Assembly (NCBI RefSeq): GCF_002564045.1
Contig: NZ_PDJK01000002.1
Location: forward strand, 3,782,001 to 3,846,000
Source of the DNA: Amycolatopsis sulphurea
GTDB taxonomy: Bacteria; Actinomycetota; Actinomycetes; Mycobacteriales; Pseudonocardiaceae
Reading direction: 5' to 3'
DNA: 64,000 bases
In this document: piece after piece, positions 16,784-25,657 of the stretch
How the letters are laid out: every line of letters begins with the position of its first letter
How positions within the stretch are numbered: the stretch's first letter is position 1
Translations under genes and position numbers: made by a program
Notes under the pieces: model-generated
Told to the model about the DNA's origin: nothing
What the model saw: the letters and a program-made list of their open reading frames with translations, nothing else
Database searches by the model: none

Positions 16784-17263
16784 ATGACCGAGTTCGCAAC
16801 GCCGATCGGGGACCGCTGGTTCGAGGACTATCCGCTCGGGGCGGTGTACGAGTTCGGGGAAGCCACCGTCACCGAGGAGGAGATCGTCGAGTTCGCGCGG
16901 CAGTTCGATCCGCAGAGCTTCCACGTCGATCCGACCGCGGCGAAGGCCGGGCCGTTCGGCGGGCTGGTGGCCAGTGGCTGGCACACCTGCGGGCTGATGA
17001 TGCGGATGTTCGCCGGGCACTACCTGTCCACGGTGGCCAGCCTCGGCAGTCCGGGCATCGACGAACTGCGCTGGCCACGACCGGTGCGGCCGGGCGATCG
17101 CCTGCGCATGCGAGCCACCGTCACCGAGACGCGGCCCTCGAAGTCCAAGCCGGATCGCGGCCTCGTGCGCACCCGCCTGGAACTGTTCAACGGCGAGGAC
17201 GACCTGGTGTTCAGCGCTACCGCGGTGAACTTTTTCGCGGTGCGGCCCGCTGCCCGAGGATAG
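16784..17263 (+). CDS. MaoC-like (R)-hydratase/dehydratase, hot-dog fold
   Basis: This 159-aa single hot-dog domain has the hydratase motif around FDPQSFHVDPTAAKAGPFGG (catalytic Asp/His) and the second strand block ELRWPRPVRPGDRLRMRATVTETRPSKSKPDRG. MaoC proteins hydrate enoyl-CoA or mesaconyl-type thioesters. ATG 16784 is used; its ribosome site is weak. It follows the amidase by 131 nt on the same strand, so it may read through from the regulon or have its own promoter; no operator copy precedes it. Confidence 0.85.
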   Translation: MTEFATPIGDRWFEDYPLGAVYEFGEATVTEEEIVEFARQFDPQSFHVDPTAAKAGPFGGLVASGWHTCGLMMRMFAGHYLSTVASLGSPGIDELRWPRPVRPGDRLRMRATVTETRPSKSKPDRGLVRTRLELFNGEDDLVFSATAVNFFAVRPAARG

Positions 17264-17417
17264 TCCACAAAGGACATTACGCCCGCGGGTGACGGCCGGG
17301 GTAGCACCTGCGGGCGACCGGGCGGCATGGCAACCGGGACAACGGGTTGCGATGGCTTGTTGCCGGATACCGGAGCGCCGGGGCCAGCAGGGACGGGGCC
17401 AGCTGAGCCGGTCAGGC

Positions 17418-18788
17418 TCAGCGCAGCCCGGTGGCCCCTTCCAATTCGGCCAGCGCCGTGTCCAGATGGGTCAGGATCCGCTGCAGGTGGGGGACGCTGC
17501 GGCGGCAGCCGGTGATGCCGAAGTCCAGGTTGTCGCCGTTGCTGGTCAGGGTGATGTTGAGGGCTTGGCCGTCGAGCAGGACCGAGGCCGGGTAGATGCC
17601 GTCCAGGGCGGCGCCGTTCCAGTACATCTGGGTGCGTGGGCCGGGGACGTTGGAGATCACCAGGTTGAATGGCGGACGCGTGTTCGACACGACGCCGGGG
17701 ATCGGGGAGATGCCCAGCGCGGCCACGTTGATCCCGGACAGCAGCAGGGTCTGCAGCGGCGACAGTTGTGAGAACAGCTTCTTCCCGTTGGACATCGACG
17801 CGGAGATCCCGGCCAGCCGGTCGGCGGGGTCGGGCAGGTCGGTGGCCAGGTTGCAGAGCAGGGCGCCGATGTTGTTGCCGGTCGCCTCCTGGGCGTCGCG
17901 GCGGCGCAGGGACACCGGCACCATCGCGACCAGCGGGGCATCCGGCAGCGCGCTCTGCTCGATGAGGTAGTCGCGCAGCGCGCCGGCGCACATCGCGAGG
18001 ACGACGTCGTTGCGGGAGGTGCCGGCGGCGGTCGCGATCGCCCGCACGCGTTCGAGCGGCCAGGACTGTGCGGCGAACCGGCGCGCGCCGCCGATCGGCA
18101 CGTTCAACATGGTGCGGGGGGCTTGCATCGGCAGCGTGAGGCGGTGCTCGCGGAACGCCTCGCGCGCCACCTTCGCCGCGGCCGGGGCGATTCCGGTGAG
18201 CTGCCCGAAAGTCTTTCCCGCCGCGTCGAAAAGGGAACTCGGGGCACGGTTGTTGCGGCTCCGGCCGGTTTCTCCGCGGCTGCCCCACGGCGGCGGGCAG
18301 TCCAGGTCCGCCGGGTCGTCCGACAGGGTGCCTTGCATGTGCCGCACCGCGGAGACGCCGTCCATCAACGAGTGGTGGATCTTCGAGTACATCGCGAACC
18401 GGCCGTCACGAAGACCCTCGATCAGGTGGAATTCCCAGAGCGGACGGTGCCGGTCCAGCAGGGTGCTGTGCCAGCGCGAGGCCAGCTCCAGCAGCTCGCG
18501 GATCCGGCCCGGCTGCGGCAGCGCGGAATGGCGGAAATGGTAGTCCAGCTCCAAATCGGTCTCGGTGGACCAGCGCAGATGGCCCACCGTGTTCACCGGA
18601 CGACTTGGCCGCCGCCGGAACACACTGCGCATGTTGTCCGATTCCAGCAGCGAACGGCGCAGTTCGCGCAGATAGTCCTCGCCCGCTCCGTCCGGTTTGC
18701 GGAACAGCTGCAACCCGCCCACGTGCATCGGATGCTCGCGGGTTTCGACCATCAGGAACATCGAATCGGTCACGGGCATCATCGGCAT
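17418..18788 (-). CDS. Wax ester synthase / diacylglycerol acyltransferase (WS/DGAT)
   Basis: This 456-aa membrane-associated acyltransferase would make triacylglycerol or wax esters from acyl-CoA. The catalytic HHxxxDG motif is HHSLMDG at residues 138-144. The N-terminus (VTDSMFLMVETREHPMHVGGLQLF), the PLWEFHLIEGL segment just before the active site, the ~350-370 region (ISNVPGPRTQMYWNGA) and the C-terminal IGITGCRRSVPHL-type end are all family landmarks. It is divergent from the ThDP enzyme at 18950 and has no partner on its strand. Confidence 0.92.
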   Translation of the reverse strand: MPMMPVTDSMFLMVETREHPMHVGGLQLFRKPDGAGEDYLRELRRSLLESDNMRSVFRRRPSRPVNTVGHLRWSTETDLELDYHFRHSALPQPGRIRELLELASRWHSTLLDRHRPLWEFHLIEGLRDGRFAMYSKIHHSLMDGVSAVRHMQGTLSDDPADLDCPPPWGSRGETGRSRNNRAPSSLFDAAGKTFGQLTGIAPAAAKVAREAFREHRLTLPMQAPRTMLNVPIGGARRFAAQSWPLERVRAIATAAGTSRNDVVLAMCAGALRDYLIEQSALPDAPLVAMVPVSLRRRDAQEATGNNIGALLCNLATDLPDPADRLAGISASMSNGKKLFSQLSPLQTLLLSGINVAALGISPIPGVVSNTRPPFNLVISNVPGPRTQMYWNGAALDGIYPASVLLDGQALNITLTSNGDNLDFGITGCRRSVPHLQRILTHLDTALAELEGATGLR

Positions 18789-18949
18789 TTCCGGTCACCC
18801 TTTCGCGCGGGACGGGACTCCGCGCCCCGGCCCGAGTCTACGCACGCCCGAATCCCGCCGGGGCGCCGCGATTCCGCCGCGCGCCGGAAAAACTCCGGCT
18901 GACCAGCACGCACCCGGTGCTGCGGTGACGTGTCGGAGAGCGCGCGCCG

Positions 18950-20617
18950 GTGCCGGATACCATCGCTGGCGTGGCAGGACGGACTGGAGCTCAGCAGCTT
19001 GTGGACGCGCTCACGGCTCTCGGGACCGAGGTGGTGTTCGGCCTGCCGGGAGTGCACAACCTGCCGCTGTGGGAGGCCTTGGCGGAGACCGGGATCCGCG
19101 TCATCGGCGTGCGGCACGAGCAGACCGCGGGGTTCGCCGCGGACGGTTATGCCCGCCGGACCGGGAAACTCGGCGTCGCGCTGGTGAGCACCGGCCCCGG
19201 TGCGGCGAACACGCTCGGCGCGGTCGGCGAGGCGATGGCGTCCGCGGCGCCGGTGCTCGTGGTGGCCACGGACATCCCGTCCACGCTGCGCCGGCCCGGG
19301 GTGGTCCGCGGGGTGCTGCACGAGACCGCCGACCAGCAGGCGATGTTCGCGCCGGTGACCAAGGCCGGCTTCACTGTGCACCGCGCGGACCAGATCGGCA
19401 CCACGGTGCACCGCGCGGCGCGGCTCGCCCTGCAGCCGCAGACCGGACCGGTCTACCTCGGCATCCCGATGGACTACCTGCGCGAGGTCACGCCGCCGCG
19501 GGAACCACCGGCGCCGCCCGCCGAACGCGTGCTCGACCTGCCGGATCTGCCCCGCGCCGCGGCGTTGCTCTCCACTGCCCGCCGTCCGCTGATCTGGGCG
19601 GGTGGCGGGGCACTGCGTGCCGAAGCGGGCGAGGCGATCGGCAAGCTCGCCGAGCGGCTGGCCGCGCCGGTGCTCACCACGTTCGGCTCGCGTGGCCTGC
19701 TGCCGCTCGAACATCCTTGCCTGGCCCCGAATCCGGTGCACGCGCCGGAGGTCGGCCAGCTGTGGGACGAGGCGGACGTGGTGCTCGCCATCGGCACCGA
19801 CTTCGACGGCCTGATGACGCAGAACTGGCTGATGCCCGCGCCGCCGCGGCTGATCGCGGTGAACGTGGACGCCGGGGACGCGGCGAAGAACTACCGCCCG
19901 GACGTCACGCTCGTCGGCGACGCGCGCCGCGTGGTCGAATCCCTGCACCCGGAACCCCGTCCGGGGCTGGCCGAGCTGACCGCGCGGCTGGCCGGGATCG
20001 GCCGCCGGGTGCGCCGGCGGATCCGCGACGAGGACCCGCACGCCGCGGACTTTCTGTCCACTTTGGAGGAAGTGCTGCCGCCGGATGCCATGCTGGTCAC
20101 CGACATGTGCGTGGCGGGCTACTGGATCGGCGGGTTTCACCGGGTCCGCGGTCCGCGCCGGCTGGCCTATCCGATGGGCTGGGGCACGGTCGGGTACGGC
20201 TTTCCGGCGTCGATCGGCGCCGGCGCGGCGGCCGAGGCGGCGCGGGGCGGGCGCGTCCTGTGCGTGACGGGTGACGGCGGATTCCTTTACGGGGTAGGGG
20301 ATCTGGCCACGCTGGCGGAGGAGCAGCTGCCGGTCACCGTGGTCGTCGTGGACGACGGCGGCTACGGCATGCTGCGCTACGACCAGGACGCCGAGGGGGT
20401 CGCGCGCCGCGGAGTGGACTGGGACAGCCCGGACTTCGTCGGCCTGGCCCGGTCGTTCGGAGTGCACGCGGACCGGGTGTCCGGGTTCGGCCGCGCGTTC
20501 CGCAGGCTGCTGGGCGAATTCGTGGAATCCGACGAGCCGAACGTGCTGGTGGTGCGTGCGAAGCTGAAGCCGCCGCTGAACGCTTCGCCCCGCTGGTACC
20601 GCAAAGAGCGCGGCTGA
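18950..20617 (+). CDS. ThDP-dependent enzyme, acetolactate synthase/benzoylformate decarboxylase-like
   Basis: This 555-aa protein has three ThDP-enzyme domains: a pyrimidine domain with the activating Glu in GVRHEQTAGFAADGYAR (~60), a central domain with RPLIWAGGGALRAEAGE, and a pyrophosphate domain with GDGGFLYGVGDLATLAEEQ (metal site). It acts on a 2-keto acid (decarboxylation or carboligation). No small subunit is adjacent, so it is unlikely to be the biosynthetic IlvB. GTG 18950 is chosen, with GGAGAG nine bases upstream; GTG 18971 is an alternative. It is monocistronic. Confidence 0.85.
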   Translation: MPDTIAGVAGRTGAQQLVDALTALGTEVVFGLPGVHNLPLWEALAETGIRVIGVRHEQTAGFAADGYARRTGKLGVALVSTGPGAANTLGAVGEAMASAAPVLVVATDIPSTLRRPGVVRGVLHETADQQAMFAPVTKAGFTVHRADQIGTTVHRAARLALQPQTGPVYLGIPMDYLREVTPPREPPAPPAERVLDLPDLPRAAALLSTARRPLIWAGGGALRAEAGEAIGKLAERLAAPVLTTFGSRGLLPLEHPCLAPNPVHAPEVGQLWDEADVVLAIGTDFDGLMTQNWLMPAPPRLIAVNVDAGDAAKNYRPDVTLVGDARRVVESLHPEPRPGLAELTARLAGIGRRVRRRIRDEDPHAADFLSTLEEVLPPDAMLVTDMCVAGYWIGGFHRVRGPRRLAYPMGWGTVGYGFPASIGAGAAAEAARGGRVLCVTGDGGFLYGVGDLATLAEEQLPVTVVVVDDGGYGMLRYDQDAEGVARRGVDWDSPDFVGLARSFGVHADRVSGFGRAFRRLLGEFVESDEPNVLVVRAKLKPPLNASPRWYRKERG

Positions 20618-20736
20618 GCCGGCCGTCTGGCCCACTGTGCACGGCGTCTGCCCCGGGGAAGACGGTTTACGGCCGCACCCGAGTCCCGTAGCCTTCCACT
20701 ATCCGAACAGTTCGTCTCACAGAGTGGGAGGATGAC

Positions 20737-21537
20737 ATGTCGCCCAAGGACGTGTACACCCACGGGCACGGTGAAGTCGTCGTGCGCAGTCACGCGGCTC
20801 GGACCGCGGCGAGTTCGGCCGCCCACCTCCTGCCGCTGCTCCGGCCGGGGCTGGATCTGCTCGACGTCGGGTGCGGCCCCGGCAGCATCACCGTCGACCT
20901 CGCCGAGGCAGTCGCCCCTGGGCGGGTGCGCGGTGTCGAGATCACCGACGCGGCCCTGCCGGAGGCGCGGAAGAACGCCGAACAGCGCGGGGTGGCCGTG
21001 GAATTCGCGGTCGACGACGCCTACCGGCTGTCCGATCCGGACGACAGCTACGACGTCACCCACGCTCACCAGGTGCTCCAGCATCTGTCCGACCCGGTCG
21101 CCGCGCTCCGCGAGATGCGGCGGGTGACCCGTCCTGGCGGCGTGGTGGCGGTTCGCGACGCCGACTACGCGGCGTTCACCTGGTGGCCCGGTGACGAACG
21201 GCTGGACACCTGGCTCAAGCTGTATCGCGCGGTGGCGCACGGCAACAACGCCGAGCCCGACGCGGGCCGCCGGTTGCTGTCCTGGGCGCACGAGGCGGGT
21301 TTCACCGAGGTCACGTCGTCGGCTTCGGTCTGGTGCTACGCCACTCCCGAGGAGCGGGCGAGCTGGGGCGGCATGTGGGCGAAACGGATCTATTCCGCCG
21401 TGGGCGAGATGGCGGTCGAACGCGGGCTCGCCACTCCGGCCGAGCTGGACGCGATCTCCCAGGCCTGGCAGGAGTGGGCGGCCCACCCCGACGGCTGGCT
21501 CATGATCCCGCACGGCGAACTGCTCGCCCGCGCCTGA
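20737..21537 (+). CDS. Class I SAM-dependent methyltransferase
   Basis: This 266-aa protein has motif I LLDVGCGPGSITVDLAE (~45-60), the acidic residue of motif II in VRGVEITDAALPEA, and AHQVLQHLSDPVAALREMRRVTRPGGVVAVRD (motifs post-II and III), typical of the UbiE/Methyltransf_11 group. The C-terminal half, with WWPGDERLDTWLKLYRAVAHGNN, is a substrate cap. GGGAGG precedes the ATG. Substrate unknown. The gene ends 31 nt before a palindromic repeat that probably serves as terminator. Confidence 0.88.
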   Translation: MSPKDVYTHGHGEVVVRSHAARTAASSAAHLLPLLRPGLDLLDVGCGPGSITVDLAEAVAPGRVRGVEITDAALPEARKNAEQRGVAVEFAVDDAYRLSDPDDSYDVTHAHQVLQHLSDPVAALREMRRVTRPGGVVAVRDADYAAFTWWPGDERLDTWLKLYRAVAHGNNAEPDAGRRLLSWAHEAGFTEVTSSASVWCYATPEERASWGGMWAKRIYSAVGEMAVERGLATPAELDAISQAWQEWAAHPDGWLMIPHGELLARA

Positions 21538-21568
21538 GCCCGAAGCGGCTGTTCACCGTGGACTGAGC

Positions 21569-21627
21569 AAGGCTGTGAAGGGGCCCTTCACGGACTCAGA
21601 GTCTGTGAAGGGCCCCTTCACAGCCTT
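21569..21627. repeat. Double palindrome, GTGAAGGGSCCCTTCAC family (copy A)
   Basis: Two GTGAAGGGG/CCCCTTCAC palindromes in opposite orientation are joined by CGGACTCAGAGTC and framed by AAGGCT/AGCCTT, so the whole 59-bp unit is itself an inverted repeat. It lies between the convergent methyltransferase and GNAT genes and could act as a two-way terminator. Related units occur at 28713, 38304, 40996 and 44669. Confidence 0.92.
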
Positions 21628-21757
21628 TGCCCCGGGCAGTCTGAAGAGTTGGAACGGCGCAACGCCGGCCTTCGCAACCTCGACGACCTGCCCAGCGACG
21701 ATGATCGCCCGGAGCACACGGCGCTCCGTCTGCCGGACTTTGCTTGACGTACGGGGT

Positions 21758-22258
21758 TCACGGGATCCGCACCATGGCTGCGCGCGGCCAGTGGTCCAGG
21801 CCACGATCGATCTCGGCCTGGCGGATCGCGCGCAGCTGCGGACCCTGCTCTTCGGGCGGTAGCAGACGGAAACCGAGTCGTACGTAGTACGGCCCGTTCC
21901 ACGGCACGTCGACGAACGTGGTGAGGGTGAGGCCGGGAAGTCCGCGCGCGGCGGCCCATGTGCCGACGGTTTCGATCAGCCGCCTGCCCAGTCCACGGCG
22001 GGAGTGTTCCGGAAGGATCGAAACCTGTTCCAGGTGACCGAATCCGTCCACCTCGGCGGCCACCGCGTACCCCACCGGGCAGCCGTGCGCCTCGTACACC
22101 CAGCAGCGGCCGTCGGACTGGTACTCGCCCAGTTCCGCGGGGGAGGGCGGGGCGTCATCGGCGATCGCGGTCATTCCGATGGCCCGGAACGGTGCGCCTG
22201 CCGCGCGTTCCAGTTCGGTCAGCAACGGCAGTTCGGCGAGAGTGGCGAGGCGGATCAC
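21758..22258 (-). CDS. GNAT-family N-acetyltransferase
   Basis: This 166-aa protein has the GNAT acetyl-CoA motif A in QVSILPEHSRRGLGRRLIET (R/Q-x-x-G-x-G/A type), preceded by the beta-strand VGYAVAAEVDGFGHL, and the motif B region in YVRLGFRLLPPEEQGPQLRAI. It would transfer an acetyl group to an amine; the substrate is unknown. It is the last gene of a minus-strand run, 9 nt after the PH-domain protein at 22268, so the two may be cotranscribed. Confidence 0.88.
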   Translation of the reverse strand: MIRLATLAELPLLTELERAAGAPFRAIGMTAIADDAPPSPAELGEYQSDGRCWVYEAHGCPVGYAVAAEVDGFGHLEQVSILPEHSRRGLGRRLIETVGTWAAARGLPGLTLTTFVDVPWNGPYYVRLGFRLLPPEEQGPQLRAIRQAEIDRGLDHWPRAAMVRIP

Positions 22259-22267
22259 CCGTCCTTC

Positions 22268-23803
22268 CTACTGCGAATCCTCTTCACCCGCGCGGTTATC
22301 CGGGACAAGAAACGGCGTAAGCAACCCGGGTTGCACAGCATCCGCGAGGGAGACCCCCTCGGCTTCGCCGACGTCGAGTACGCGGTAGTGCCCGCGCCCG
22401 GCGGCGATCGGTGCCAGTACGGTCAGCAGCCCGGCTCTCCGTTGGAAGAGCGACTGTTCCACGACGATCCCGGTCAGCCCGTCCCGGCGTACGGCGACCG
22501 TCGCGCGGGCCAGTGAGCCTGAGCGCGTGACGAGGTACCGGCCGGTGATCGCGTGTCCGAGCGTGCGGTAACGGTCGAGGCCGATCAGGACGGCGAACGG
22601 CAGCAGCACGGGAGCCGCCTGCCACGGCCAGTTCGGCAGCACGCCCAGCTGTGCCAGCCCGAACAGCGCTGCGGCGAGGACCAGCACACCGGCGACCGCG
22701 CGGGTGATCCGCCGGGTCCGGGCACGTCGGGGGTGCCGGGTGAGCGGCACGCTCGCGAGGTCTTCGCCGATGACGGCGGCGGCCACTTCGTGGGCACGGG
22801 CGACCGGGGCGGGCGGCAGCAGCAGGCCACCCCCGCGATCGGCCTCGTGCAGCCCGGTGGCCATCGCGACGCACTTGGCGCCGCCGACCATTCGCAGCGG
22901 GAACGGTTCCTTCAGCTCGGCGCCCCGCAGCCGGTTCTCCTCGATGGACACCGAACGCGTGGTCACCAGCCCACGGCGGATGTGCAGGGTGCCGCCGGGT
23001 TCCCTGGCGAGCCGGAAGTTCCAGTAGGACAGCGCATATCCGCCGACCGACAGCACCGATACGAGCGCCAGCAGGCTCACCGCGGCGATCAGCACGGTGA
23101 GCCACACGGGCTGTTCGAGCGCGCGCCGGGTGAGTTCGCGGATCGGGCCGTAGCGGGCCGGGTCGAAGTGCAGTTCGTGCGCGAAATGGTAGGTGGCACC
23201 GAGGACCGCGCCGACCACGGCGATCCCGGACAGCGTGAACGGCGCGTACCGCAACCACCGTTTGTCGACGGTGGCGAGGACGGTCTCCGCCGGGGGCTCC
23301 TCCTCGGTGACCGGTTTGCGGTGCAGCAGCAGGGTTCTCAGCCGCGCGGCTTCGGACCGGGTGACCGCGTCGAGGATCAGCTCCTCCTTGCCCGGCCCCT
23401 TGCCGTGGGCATGCCGCCCGGTGCCGATTCGTACGGCGGCAAGGGAGAAAAGCCGGTGTTTCGGTTCCGAAACCACGTCCACGGTGCGGATTCGGTCGCG
23501 TGGCACGGCGCGGTGCTTGCGCAGCACCAGCCCGGTGCGCCATTCCGCTTGAGTCTCGGTGATGCGGTAGCGCGAGGTGAGGCAATGCGAAATGCCGAAG
23601 GCCACGGTCACGCCGGTGGCGACAAGGCCGATCCACTGCCAGTAGCTCCCGTGCCCGAGGAACAGCGCGCCGGCGAGCACCGGCAGCGAACGGACCACGT
23701 CCAGTACCGGGCGGATCAGCAGCATCCGCCGGTCGAGCCGGCGCCACGGGGCCTGCGCACTGCCCTCGGCGGCAACCGGCGCGGACGGTGCCCGCGTGTT
23801 CAC
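22268..23803 (-). CDS. PH domain (bPH2) membrane protein, YdbT-like
   Basis: This 511-aa membrane protein contains three repeats of the bacterial PH-like domain YdbS/YdbT type, each preceded by a hydrophobic pair of helices: ~30-110 (SRYRITETQAEWRTGLVLRK), ~180-310 (WNFRLAREPGGTLHIRRGLV, then TRSVSIEENRLRGAEL) and ~370-490 (ITGRYLVTRSGSLARATVAV). In Bacillus the YdbS-YdbT pair confers resistance to an antimicrobial peptide (amylocyclicin). The GTG start overlaps the stop of its shorter partner by 4 nt. The pair arrangement strengthens the call. Confidence 0.85.
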   Translation of the reverse strand: MNTRAPSAPVAAEGSAQAPWRRLDRRMLLIRPVLDVVRSLPVLAGALFLGHGSYWQWIGLVATGVTVAFGISHCLTSRYRITETQAEWRTGLVLRKHRAVPRDRIRTVDVVSEPKHRLFSLAAVRIGTGRHAHGKGPGKEELILDAVTRSEAARLRTLLLHRKPVTEEEPPAETVLATVDKRWLRYAPFTLSGIAVVGAVLGATYHFAHELHFDPARYGPIRELTRRALEQPVWLTVLIAAVSLLALVSVLSVGGYALSYWNFRLAREPGGTLHIRRGLVTTRSVSIEENRLRGAELKEPFPLRMVGGAKCVAMATGLHEADRGGGLLLPPAPVARAHEVAAAVIGEDLASVPLTRHPRRARTRRITRAVAGVLVLAAALFGLAQLGVLPNWPWQAAPVLLPFAVLIGLDRYRTLGHAITGRYLVTRSGSLARATVAVRRDGLTGIVVEQSLFQRRAGLLTVLAPIAAGRGHYRVLDVGEAEGVSLADAVQPGLLTPFLVPDNRAGEEDSQ

Positions 23804-24312
23804 GTCGCGTCCCCCGGCACGGCCTGGGTGGTCCGGGTCAGCTCGTCGGCCAGCGCGACCGCCCGGTCGTGGTCGAGCCCGGAGATCCGCAGCGCCCCGG
23901 CGGCGGACGCGGTGGTCACGGTGATCCGGGACAGCCCGAACAGCTGCTCCAGCGGCCCCCGTTCCACGTCCACGGTCTGGATCCGCGAAATCGGCGCGAT
24001 CCGCCATTCCTGCTTGAGCCAGCCCGACTGGGTGTAGACCGCCTCCCCGGTCACCTCCCACCGGTGCACGCGGTAGCGCCACAACGGCATCACGAGCAGG
24101 TGCAGCGGGGCGAACACGCAGCAGAGCACCAGTGTCACCGACAGCCACGACGGCGGGTCGCCCACCATCGACAGGGCCACCGCCTGGCCCGCGATCAGCA
24201 CCAGCCAGCCTGCCCCCGCGGACGCCGCCCAATGGCCGATGGCCTTCCGGCTCACCCGATGCCCGGGTGGCCGAAGGCGTAGTCGCAATACGGGACTTTC
24301 CGCTTCGCTCAC
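23800..24312 (-). CDS. PH domain (bPH2) membrane protein, YdbS-like
   Basis: This ~170-aa protein has two N-terminal membrane helices (GAGWLVLIAGQAVALSMV and VTLVLCCVFAPLHLLVMP) followed by one bPH2 domain (YRVHRWEVTGEAVYTQSG, ISRIQTVDVERGPLEQLFGL, ITVTTASAAGALRISGL). The motif LEQLFGLSRI is a family hallmark. It is the first gene of the YdbS-YdbT operon. Start codon uncertain: GTG 24312 (used here) or GTG 24318, both with poor ribosome sites. Confidence 0.83.
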   Translation of the reverse strand: MSEAESPVLRLRLRPPGHRVSRKAIGHWAASAGAGWLVLIAGQAVALSMVGDPPSWLSVTLVLCCVFAPLHLLVMPLWRYRVHRWEVTGEAVYTQSGWLKQEWRIAPISRIQTVDVERGPLEQLFGLSRITVTTASAAGALRISGLDHDRAVALADELTRTTQAVPGDAT

Positions 24313-24492
24313 CTGCACAGAGTGCCCGAATCGGGGTCGCCGTGGCCACGACAAGTGTCACGGACCCCTGATCCGCGGGGCCGTCCGGCTGCGGCGGGTT
24401 ACTATTTTCGTCGCGGACGGGATGGAATCGCCGTCGCGGCGCGTTGTACGTCGATACGTCCGCGCACGACAGCGAGCAGCAGGAGGATTCCG

Positions 24493-25401
24493 GTGGGATT
24501 CGATCCCGAGGAACTGTATGAGGTGGACTCGGACGTCCCCGACCTGGACGGAGCCGTGCTGCTGCACTTCTTCGAAGGTTTCATGGACGCTGGCTCGGCC
24601 GGGCGGCTGGTCACCGAGCACCTCACCGGCGAGATGACGCACCGGGTGATCGCCCGGTTCGACGTGGACCGCCTGATCGACTACCGCGCGCGCCGCCCGT
24701 CGATGATCTACGACGTGGACCACTGGGCCGAATACGAGGCCCCCGAACTGGTCGTCCGCCTGCTGCACGACGGGGACGGCACGCCGTTCCTCCTGCTGAC
24801 CGGTCCGGAGCCGGACCGGGAGTGGGAGCTGTTCGCCGCCGCTGTGCGCCGCCTCGTCGAGCGCTGGGGAGTGCGGCTGACCGTGGGCTTCCACGGGATC
24901 CCGATGGGCACTCCGCACACCCGCCCGCTCGGCGTCACCGCGCATGCCACCCGTGCGGCTCTGCTCGGCGAGCACCAGCCGTTGCCCAACCGGATCCAGG
25001 TGCCGGGCAGCATGGCCGCGCTGCTGGAGTACCGGTTCGGCGAATGGGGGCTGGACGCGCTGGGCATCGCCGCGCACGTGCCGCACTATCTCGCCCAGTC
25101 GACCTACCCGGCCGCGGCATGGCACTTGCTGCAGAAGCTCGGCGACGCGACCGCGCTGGCCCTGCCGGAGGGGGAACTGGCGTCGGCCGCCCAGGTGGCC
25201 AACGCGGAGATCGACCGGCAGGTCGCCGAATCCGACGAGGTCGCCGACGTGGTGCAGGCGCTGGAACGTCAGTACGACACGTTCACCGCCGCGTCCGGGC
25301 CGAGCCTGCTCGCCGAATCCCAGGAGCACCTGCCCACCGCGGACGAGCTGGGCAGCCAGTTCGAGCGGTTCCTCGCCGAACAGGACGGCGGAGAGCGCTG
25401 A
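24493..25401 (+). CDS. PAC2 family protein (proteasome assembly chaperone-like)
   Basis: This 302-aa cytosolic protein matches the actinobacterial PAC2 family: VLLHFFEGFMDAGSAGRLVTEHL near the N-terminus, RFDVDRLIDYRARRPSMIYDVDHW, FLLLTGPEPDREWELFAAAV, and GFHGIPMGTPHTRPLGVTAHAT. The family resembles the archaeal/eukaryotic proteasome assembly chaperone 2 fold, and its bacterial role is not settled. GTG 24493 is set by AGGAGGA five bases upstream. It is monocistronic and is divergent from the PH-domain operon. Confidence 0.9.
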   Translation: MGFDPEELYEVDSDVPDLDGAVLLHFFEGFMDAGSAGRLVTEHLTGEMTHRVIARFDVDRLIDYRARRPSMIYDVDHWAEYEAPELVVRLLHDGDGTPFLLLTGPEPDREWELFAAAVRRLVERWGVRLTVGFHGIPMGTPHTRPLGVTAHATRAALLGEHQPLPNRIQVPGSMAALLEYRFGEWGLDALGIAAHVPHYLAQSTYPAAAWHLLQKLGDATALALPEGELASAAQVANAEIDRQVAESDEVADVVQALERQYDTFTAASGPSLLAESQEHLPTADELGSQFERFLAEQDGGER

Positions 25402-25405
25402 GTCC

Positions 25406-25501
25406 TCACTCCGGCGGCCGCCTGCGGTAGGACAGCGCCGCGGACCGCACCGTCTGCCAGGCCCACCAGAGCCGCCTCGTCATGATCGCCACGCTGGACA
25501 T
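25406..25501 (-). CDS. Possible 31-aa basic, Trp-rich peptide
   Basis: A short frame begins MSSVAIMTRRLWWAWQTVRS and ends in an Arg/Pro-rich tail, converging on the PAC2 gene 4 nt away. The high third-position GC and the amphipathic basic/aromatic helix look protein-like. There is no good ribosome site before ATG 25501 and no recognised family, so it may be chance. Confidence 0.35.
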   Translation of the reverse strand: MSSVAIMTRRLWWAWQTVRSAALSYRRRPPE

Positions 25502-25657
25502 GGTGGGGACACTACGTTGCCGGGAGGCGGCGTGGTGGAGTGCGTCGGATGACGATCGGGCGCCGGGCTCGCGCCGTACACTGTGGACACTTCGGTTACC
25601 CGTGGGTAGAACGGGGGGTCCCGCCCCGTACCGGGGTGGTTCGGCTATCGTCCGTGA

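Noticed and set aside
18950..20617. Assignment as IlvB (branched-chain biosynthesis)
   Set aside because: There is no ilvN/ilvC neighbour and the motifs fit several ThDP enzymes; a specific symbol is not justified.
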